Shown one piece after another: positions 59,385 through 64,000 of a DNA stretch of 64,000 nt. The notes beneath the pieces are model-generated. The model had not been told where the DNA came from. It searched no databases and saw nothing but the letters and a program-made list of their open reading frames with translations. Origin of the DNA: Caproiciproducens sp. MSJ-32 (GTDB lineage Bacteria; Bacillota; Clostridia; Clostridiales; Clostridiaceae); assembly GCF_018918055.1 (NCBI RefSeq), contig NZ_JAHLPS010000091.1:1-64000 (forward strand). The letters run 5' to 3'. Positions within the stretch are counted from its first letter, which is position 1, and every line of letters starts with the position of its first letter. The position numbers were made by a program, and so were the translations under genes.

Positions 59385-60119
59385 ATGAGAAATATAAAAT
59401 TAACAATAGAATATGATGGAACAAATTATTTAGGATGGCAAAAGCAAAAAAATGGAGAAACTATACAGGGAAAGTTGGAGGAAGCTATAAGTCTTTTAAC
59501 AAAGGAAGAAGTTGAACTAATAGGCAGTTCTAGAACTGATAGGGGAGTTCATGCTAAGGCCTTTGTGGCTAATTTTAAAACTAAGAGCACAATACCTGCT
59601 GATAAATTTAGAGAGGCCATAAATCATAAATTACCAGAGGACATTGTTATTATAAAATCAGAAGAGGTAGATATAAATTTTCATTCAAGATATGATGCTA
59701 AGGGGAAAACTTATTCCTATAGTATTATTAATAGAGAGATTTACCCAGCAATAGGAAGAAATTATCTTTATCATGTAAAGAAACAATTAGATATAAGCTC
59801 TATGAAGGAAGCTTGCAAATATTTTGTTGGAACTTACGATTTTTCAGCTTTTAAAAGTAGTGGAAGCTCTGTTAAGACATCTGTGAGAACAATAAAAGAT
59901 CTTCATATAGAAGAGGAAGATAGAATAATAAAAATTTATGTTACTGGTGATGGTTTTTTATATAATATGGTTAGAATTATTGTAGGAACCTTATTAATGG
60001 TTGGAAACAACAAAATTAAGCCAGAAGAGATAACAAATATTATAGAAAGTAAAGATAGGCAAAAAGCTGGAATTTGTGTTCCAGCAAGGGGTTTAACCCT
60101 GGAAAAAGTATATTATTAA
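59385..60119 (+). CDS. truA: tRNA pseudouridine synthase A
   Basis: 244 residues. Catalytic Asp in [14 protein letters not shown] (near residue 52), [14 protein letters not shown], and [14 protein letters not shown]. Makes pseudouridine at tRNA 38-40. AAAAGGTGAAATA precedes the ATG, 11 bases after ecfT. Usual neighbour of the ecf genes and of rplM-rpsI. Confidence 0.95.
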   Translation: MRNIKLTIEYDGTNYLGWQKQKNGETIQGKLEEAISLLTKEEVELIGSSRTDRGVHAKAFVANFKTKSTIPADKFREAINHKLPEDIVIIKSEEVDINFHSRYDAKGKTYSYSIINREIYPAIGRNYLYHVKKQLDISSMKEACKYFVGTYDFSAFKSSGSSVKTSVRTIKDLHIEEEDRIIKIYVTGDGFLYNMVRIIVGTLLMVGNNKIKPEEITNIIESKDRQKAGICVPARGLTLEKVYY

Positions 60120-60144
60120 CATAAAAAAATAATTATAAAGAGTA

Positions 60145-60173
60145 TTGACACACCCGTAAGCGTGTATTATAAT
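60145..60173 (+). promoter_or_regulatory. Consensus promoter of rplM-rpsI
   Basis: TTGACA (60145-60150), 17-base spacer, TATAAT (60168-60173), perfect match. Confidence 0.88.
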
Positions 60174-60179
60174 AATGTA

Positions 60180-60260
60180 TGTTTGTTAGAATAATTTATG
60201 TATATAAGATCCACTAGCCCCGGGTCTTGACATAAAAGCAGTACTTAAAGAAAAGTAGAG
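60180..60260 (+). ncRNA. L13-type leader
   Basis: The leader includes agatccactagccccgggtct and dcataaa-like text: tcttgacataaaagcagtactt, with the pairing agatcc...gggtct. The form and place match the Firmicute L13 leader upstream of rplM, which is thought to give feedback control. Exact ends are uncertain. Confidence 0.65.
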
Positions 60261-60289
60261 CACAAATGTAAGTTCAGGGAGGGAAAACA

Positions 60290-60724
60290 ATGAAATCATA
60301 CATTGCTAAAGCGCAAGAAGTTGAAAGAAAATGGTATGTAGTTGATGCTGCTGGTAAGCCACTAGGAAGAGTTGCTAGCCAAGTTGCTTCAATTTTAAGA
60401 GGAAAAAATAAGCCAACATTTACACCAAATGTTGATTGCGGAGATTTCGTTATAGTAATCAATGCAGAAAAAGTTGTTTTAACTGGAAATAAGTTAGATC
60501 AAAAAATGATGAGAAAACACAGTCTATATCCAGGTGGATTAAAAGAAACTCCATATAGAGAAGTGTTAGCTAAGAAGCCAGAATTCGCTTTCGAAGAAGC
60601 TGTAAGAAGAATGCTTCCAAGTGGCGTATTAGGAAGAAAAATGCTTAAAAAATTAAAAGTATATAGAGGTGCTGAGCACGGACATCAAGCTCAAAAACCA
60701 GAAGTACTTGAATTAAAGTACTAA
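60290..60724 (+). CDS. rplM: 50S ribosomal protein L13
   Basis: 144 residues. Start [20 protein letters not shown], signature [20 protein letters not shown] (20 residues). Early 50S assembly protein. GGGAGGGAAAACA upstream. rpsI follows after 28 bases. Confidence 0.97.
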   Translation: MKSYIAKAQEVERKWYVVDAAGKPLGRVASQVASILRGKNKPTFTPNVDCGDFVIVINAEKVVLTGNKLDQKMMRKHSLYPGGLKETPYREVLAKKPEFAFEEAVRRMLPSGVLGRKMLKKLKVYRGAEHGHQAQKPEVLELKY

Positions 60725-60752
60725 TAGTACACGCTCGGGAGGAGGAATAGAA

Positions 60753-61145
60753 ATGTCAAAAGTTCAATACATGGGAACTGGAAGAAGAAAAAAATCAGTT
60801 GCAAGAGTTAGACTAGTACCAGGAAGTGGTAGAGTTATTATAAACAATAGAGAAATAGATAACTATTTCGGTTTAGAAACATTAAGAATGATCGTTAACC
60901 AACCATTAGTTTTAACAGGAACTAAGGACAAATTTGATGTTTTAGTTAATGTTCACGGTGGTGGATTCACAGGTCAAGCAGGAGCTATCAGACACGGAAT
61001 AACAAGAGCATTAATTAAATCAGATGAAAGCTTAAAGCCAGAATTAAAGAAAGCTGGATTCGTTACAAGAGACCCAAGAATGAAGGAAAGAAAGAAATAC
61101 GGTCTTAAGAAAGCAAGAAGAGCTCCACAATTCTCAAAGAGATAG
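60753..61145 (+). CDS. rpsI: 30S ribosomal protein S9
   Basis: 130 residues. [19 protein letters not shown] and the C-terminal tail [12 protein letters not shown], whose last Lys-Arg reach the P-site tRNA. GGAGGAGGAAT upstream. End of the rplM-rpsI operon. Confidence 0.97.
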   Translation: MSKVQYMGTGRRKKSVARVRLVPGSGRVIINNREIDNYFGLETLRMIVNQPLVLTGTKDKFDVLVNVHGGGFTGQAGAIRHGITRALIKSDESLKPELKKAGFVTRDPRMKERKKYGLKKARRAPQFSKR

Positions 61146-61156
61146 TATTTGCAACT

Positions 61157-61197
61157 CAAAAAACCCACAAACTTTATGTTTGCGGGTTTTTTATTTT
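61157..61197. terminator. Bidirectional terminator between rpsI and the alcohol dehydrogenase
   Basis: Stem aaacccacaaac (61161-61172) with gtttgcgggttt (61178-61189); one A-C mismatch on the plus strand becomes a G-T pair on the minus strand. A run on the left, T run on the right. Confidence 0.9.
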
Positions 61198-62257
61198 ATT
61201 CAATTATTACTATAGGTTTAATTAAATCCTTTGGCTTATCTTTCATAAGCAATAAAGCTTCTTCTATATGCTCAAATCCATGAAATCTATGAGTTATTAA
61301 TTTAGCTGGTGTAATTCTTTTTGATAAAACTAAGGCTGCAAGTTTTTCCATTCTTAATCTTCCACCAGGCATAAGTCCACCTGAAATAGTTTTGTGTCCC
61401 ATACCACAGCCCCATTCAGCTCTAGGTATTAATACATTATCTCCTGATCCTAGATAATTAACATTACCTATTCTCCCACCAGGTTTTAACATTTTAATTG
61501 CTTGTGCAAATGTTGTTTCTCCATCTCCACCAGCTATAATAACTCTATCTACACCTTTTCCGTTAGTTAATTTCATAACTTGCTCAACTATATCGCCATT
61601 TTTATAGTTTATTATTGCTGTAGCCCCAAATTCTTTAGCTAATTCTACACAATTTGGACGAGAGCCAACAGCAAATATTTCAGAAGCTCCTCTTATAGAT
61701 GCTCCAGCAACAGACATTAGTCCAACGGGACCGATACCTATTACACATACAGTATCACCAAATTGAACATCTGCTAATTCTACTCCATGTAATCCTGTAG
61801 GAACCATATCTGCTAACATAACAGCACTTTCTAAATCTAGTCCTTCTGGTAAGTGGGCTAAGTTTCCATCAGCATCATTTACGTGGAAGAACTCACCGAA
61901 AACCCCGTCTTTAAAATTAGAGAATTTCCATCCTGATAACATTCCACCTGAATGCATTGAATAACCAGCTTGAGCTTCTAGAGTAGACCAATCAGGAGTA
62001 ATGGCTGCAATAAGAACTCTATCTCCAGCTTTAAAGTCTTTAACTAAATTTCCTACCTCTACAACTTCTCCTACAGCTTCATGGCCTAGTATCATATTAT
62101 GTCTCTCTCCTATAGCACCTTCCCATACTGTGTGTATGTCAGAAGTACAAGGAGAAACGGCTAAAGGACGAACAATTGCATCTAAAGGACCACATACAGG
62201 ACGTTCCTTTTCAATCCAGCCAACCTTTCCTATTCCTAACATTGCAAAACCTTTCAT
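61196..62257 (-). CDS. NADP-dependent secondary alcohol dehydrogenase
   Basis: 353 residues, very close to the Clostridium beijerinckii/Thermoanaerobacter brockii enzymes. Zinc ligands Cys37, His59 and Asp150 and the adjacent Glu60 are in place. Cofactor site GIGPVG, then GSRP (198-201) with Ser199 and Arg200, and Tyr218: the residues that bind the NADP 2'-phosphate in that family. It reduces ketones such as acetone to isopropanol, or the reverse. The N terminus MKGFAMLGIGKVGWIEKERP fits, GAGGTGAGAA precedes it. Monocistronic. A Rex-like box lies 43-60 bases upstream of the ATG. Confidence 0.93.
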   Translation of the reverse strand: MKGFAMLGIGKVGWIEKERPVCGPLDAIVRPLAVSPCTSDIHTVWEGAIGERHNMILGHEAVGEVVEVGNLVKDFKAGDRVLIAAITPDWSTLEAQAGYSMHSGGMLSGWKFSNFKDGVFGEFFHVNDADGNLAHLPEGLDLESAVMLADMVPTGLHGVELADVQFGDTVCVIGIGPVGLMSVAGASIRGASEIFAVGSRPNCVELAKEFGATAIINYKNGDIVEQVMKLTNGKGVDRVIIAGGDGETTFAQAIKMLKPGGRIGNVNYLGSGDNVLIPRAEWGCGMGHKTISGGLMPGGRLRMEKLAALVLSKRITPAKLITHRFHGFEHIEEALLLMKDKPKDLIKPIVIIE

Positions 62258-62595
62258 AAATTCTCACCTCAACATAAAATTTTATTTAAATAAGCAATAT
62301 TGTTAAAAATATAACTAATATTGTTAAAAAAATAAGCGTATTATAAAAATCTTAATAATTTATAGTTTAAAATAAAATTAAATAGGACAGGCTCTATAAT
62401 TATTATAACGTTTACTGCACTAATAATCAATAATTCATAAAAATTTAAAATTTGTTAAATATTATACAAATTATATTAATAATTTAACAATTAATTAAAA
62501 GAAATTCAAAACTTATAGTGAAGTTAATAAAAAAATGTCTTTAGAATTTATATGCTATAATAAAAGTAAGTACAGTAATTTTATGGGAGGTTATT
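62258..62595. other. A/T-rich divergent gap
   Basis: 338 bases with very few G or C. It holds the Rex-like box and promoter of the alcohol dehydrogenase on the minus side. Apart from these I see nothing definite; no ORF. Confidence 0.6.
62300..62317 (-). promoter_or_regulatory. Rex-like redox operator upstream of the alcohol dehydrogenase
   Basis: ttgttaa-aaat-ataacta matches 12 of 14 half-site positions of the Rex consensus TTGTTAAnnnnTTAACAA. A second half-site ttgttaa lies 21 bases further (62321-62327) in the same orientation. A minus-strand TATAAT at 62345-62340 puts the box just after the predicted transcription start. Confidence 0.5.
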
Positions 62596-63027
62596 ATGAA
62601 GGGTGTAGTTTTTGATTTTAATGGAACTATGCTTTTTGATTCTGATAAGCAGGAAAAGGCATGGAGAATGTATATTAAAAAAAATGACAGGAAGAGATGT
62701 CAGTGATGAAGAGTTTAAAGAAAGAGTGCATGGTAGAGTAGAATTTTTCTTTGAAAATTTAAATTTGGATAGATGGTTTGATCTTGAAAAGGTAGTTTAC
62801 ACGATGGAACTATAAAAGGTAAACCTAATCCAGATATATATTTGAAAGCTGCTCAAATTATAAATCTTGAAACAAAGGATTGCCTGGTTTTTGAAGATGC
62901 TAAGTCAGGAATAATGGCTGCAGAAAGAGCAGGCATTGGAAAGATAATCGCCATAGCATCTACCTCAGAACCAGAGTATTTTAATGATATAAAGGTTGTA
63001 TCTAAGGTAATTAGAGATTTTACTTAA
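62596..63027 (+). pseudogene. Decayed HAD-family phosphatase (beta-phosphoglucomutase-like)
   Basis: The pieces of one gene are in different frames. Frame A from ATG 62596 gives MKGVVFDFNGTMLFDSDKQE and ends in a shifted stop. An 8-A run near 62676-62685 would need 7 A to continue into MTGRDVSDEEFKERVHGR. That piece runs directly into FFFENLNLDRWFDLEKVVY, a segment that normally follows a cap domain of about 90 residues, so the cap is deleted. Then one base is missing at tttacacgatgg (expected tac-gac-gat) before the third piece with KGKPNPDIYLKAA and LVFEDAKSGIMAAERAG to the stop. GGGAGG precedes the first ATG. No enzyme should result. Confidence 0.85.
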
Positions 63028-63111
63028 TTTGAAGATTTTAATAAATAAATTAGCTTCATCTGGAGATAATAATTTTTAGATTATCTATATTATTATCATG
63101 GAGGAAAGCTA

Positions 63112-63798
63112 ATGAAAAAGTTAAAGATAGTATTATCATTAATTTTGTTGTTTTTATTTTGTATTTTTCCAGTGAAAATAAATGCTTTAGAAAAGGAAGG
63201 AAAAATAATACTTATTGATCCAGGTCATGGAGGTATAGATGGAGGAGCTTCAACTAAATCAGGTCCCTTAGAAAAGGATTTAAACCTTCAAATAAGCTTA
63301 AAATTAAGGGATGCTTTAGAAAAGGAAGGCTATAAGGTTTATTTAACAAGAGAGACAGATGAAGGTTTATACTCTCAAGGAAAAACAGTTAGAGAAAAGA
63401 AGAGGGAAGACCTTAAAAAAAGAAGGGAAATGAAAAAAGAAACAAATTGTCATGTATTTATTTCAATTCATCAAAATATGTTTCCTCAGTCAAAATGTTA
63501 TGGTGCACAAGTTTGGTATTCAGCAAATGATAAGAGTCAATTGCTAGCTAATCATGTGCAAGAAGCCTTGAAAGAAACAATAAAGGATAATAACAAGAGG
63601 GTATCAAAGCCTTCTGGAGATGATTACTTAATACTAAGAGATGATTATGATGGAGCTTCAATTCTTATAGAATGTGGATTCTTATCAAATCCTGAAGAAG
63701 AAAGGAAGCTTCAAACAGAAGAACATCAAAATTTAATTGTAAAAGGAATTTCTTTAGGTTTAGAAAGATATTTTGAAGAAATTGAGAAAAAAGCATAG
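63112..63798 (+). CDS. cwlD: N-acetylmuramoyl-L-alanine amidase CwlD
   Basis: 228 residues. Hydrophobic signal or anchor at 5-22, then an Amidase_3 domain: zinc ligands His39 in DPGHGG, Glu54 in GPLEKD, His120 in SIHQN, and catalytic Glu187 in LIECGFLSN. CwlD removes stem peptides so that muramic lactam can form in the spore cortex, which germination enzymes recognise. TGGAGGAAAGCTA precedes the ATG. Its usual neighbour rpsI is 2 kb away because the dehydrogenase and the HAD pseudogene lie between them. Confidence 0.92.
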   Translation: MKKLKIVLSLILLFLFCIFPVKINALEKEGKIILIDPGHGGIDGGASTKSGPLEKDLNLQISLKLRDALEKEGYKVYLTRETDEGLYSQGKTVREKKREDLKKRREMKKETNCHVFISIHQNMFPQSKCYGAQVWYSANDKSQLLANHVQEALKETIKDNNKRVSKPSGDDYLILRDDYDGASILIECGFLSNPEEERKLQTEEHQNLIVKGISLGLERYFEEIEKKA

Positions 63799-63835
63799 GA
63801 AAAAGAAATCTAAAAAATTTCCTAGGAAATACTAT

Positions 63836-63879
63836 AAAAAGACAAGATTAATTAGCTGCGATAAATCTTGTCTTTTTTT
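63836..63879 (+). terminator. Terminator of cwlD
   Basis: Stem gacaagatt (63841-63849) with aatcttgtc (63864-63872), extended by A-T pairs, followed by ttttttt. Confidence 0.9.
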
Positions 63880-63958
63880 ATGTAATAATAAATAATTTAT
63901 TAATTTCATAGAAAAGCGACTGCTATAAAAAAGAGTAATATTTGGTTCTATTATAGCA

Positions 63959-63998
63959 ATAAAAAAAGTAATGATTCAGACAAGCTGAATTATTACTT
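63959..63998 (-). terminator. Minus-strand terminator at the right edge
   Basis: 14-bp stem (63966-63979 with 63985-63998, one G-T pair) around acaag; on the minus strand it is followed by T7. It points to a minus-strand gene beyond the window that converges with cwlD. Confidence 0.75.
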
Positions 63999-64000
63999 AA

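Noticed and set aside
62676-62700. Programmed frameshift at the A run of the HAD gene
   Set aside because: The gene also lacks its cap domain and has a further one-base deletion, so decay explains it better.

Overview
The window is AT-rich and reads as the genome of a low-GC, endospore-forming anaerobe of the Clostridium sensu stricto group. Evidence: clostridial-type 2[4Fe-4S] ferredoxin, sporulation genes (sigH, ricT, cwlD), a CtsR/ClpC heat-shock operon, ribosome-binding sites of the AGGAGG type, a proline T-box, an NADP-dependent secondary alcohol dehydrogenase almost identical in its key residues to the Clostridium beijerinckii type, and the Firmicute order of the ribosomal-protein superoperon. 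I cannot name the species from sequence alone.

Layout. (1) 1-3.0 kb: the 5' end of an IS1/IS1595-like transposase leaves the window on the left; then darA (c-di-AMP receptor), holB, ricT, a small HMA-like protein and an unlisted ferredoxin. (2) 3.0-6.8 kb: a degenerate MBL-fold protein on the minus strand, then ctsR-clpC with no mcsA or mcsB between them. (3) 6.8-11.9 kb: trxB, a glutaredoxin-like gene and gapN downstream of a palindromic CsoR/CstR-like site; a second glutaredoxin; a 53-codon orphan ORF; nagR-nagB. (4) 12-23 kb: radA, disA, a clostridial protein of unknown function, a PIN/TRAM protein, ispD, then a proline T-box in front of proS-cysS-mrnC-rlmB-rae1, and sigH. (5) 23-40.4 kb: tRNA-Thr(GGU)-tuf, rpmG-secE-nusG, rplK-rplA, rplJ-rplL, rpoB-rpoC, rpsL-rpsG-fusA and a second tuf. 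(6) 40.5-56.7 kb: the S10-spc-alpha superoperon from rpsJ to rplQ, including secY, adk, map, a KOW protein, infA and rpmJ. (7) 56.8-61.2 kb: ecfA1-ecfA2-ecfT, truA, then rplM-rpsI behind an L13-type leader. (8) 61.2-64 kb: a secondary alcohol dehydrogenase on the minus strand, a decayed HAD phosphatase pseudogene, cwlD, and a terminator that points to a minus-strand gene beyond the right edge.

How it works together. Most of the window is the core gene-expression machinery, in long polycistronic units with clear sigma-A promoters (TTGACA-17-TATAAT class) and leader structures in front of the ribosomal operons: L1-like hairpins, an L10 leader with attenuator, an S10 leader, a hairpin leader in front of rpsM and an L13 leader. 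Stress and redox genes form small units between them, with visible operators: a CtsR heptad repeat, a CsoR/CstR-like palindrome, a NagR-like palindrome and a Rex-like box. Both a c-di-AMP synthase (disA) and a c-di-AMP receptor (darA) are present.

I found no CRISPR array, prophage, defence island or obviously new multi-gene system. The most interesting points are regulatory sites and missing or decayed genes: the operator at trxB, the loss of mcsAB, the twin L1-like mRNA sites, the mosaic pair of tuf genes and the decayed HAD gene. Several ORF starts were moved to sites with a proper ribosome-binding site, and four genes that are short or lie off the obvious ORFs were added (ferredoxin, rpmG, rpmD, rpmJ), plus a 53-codon orphan.
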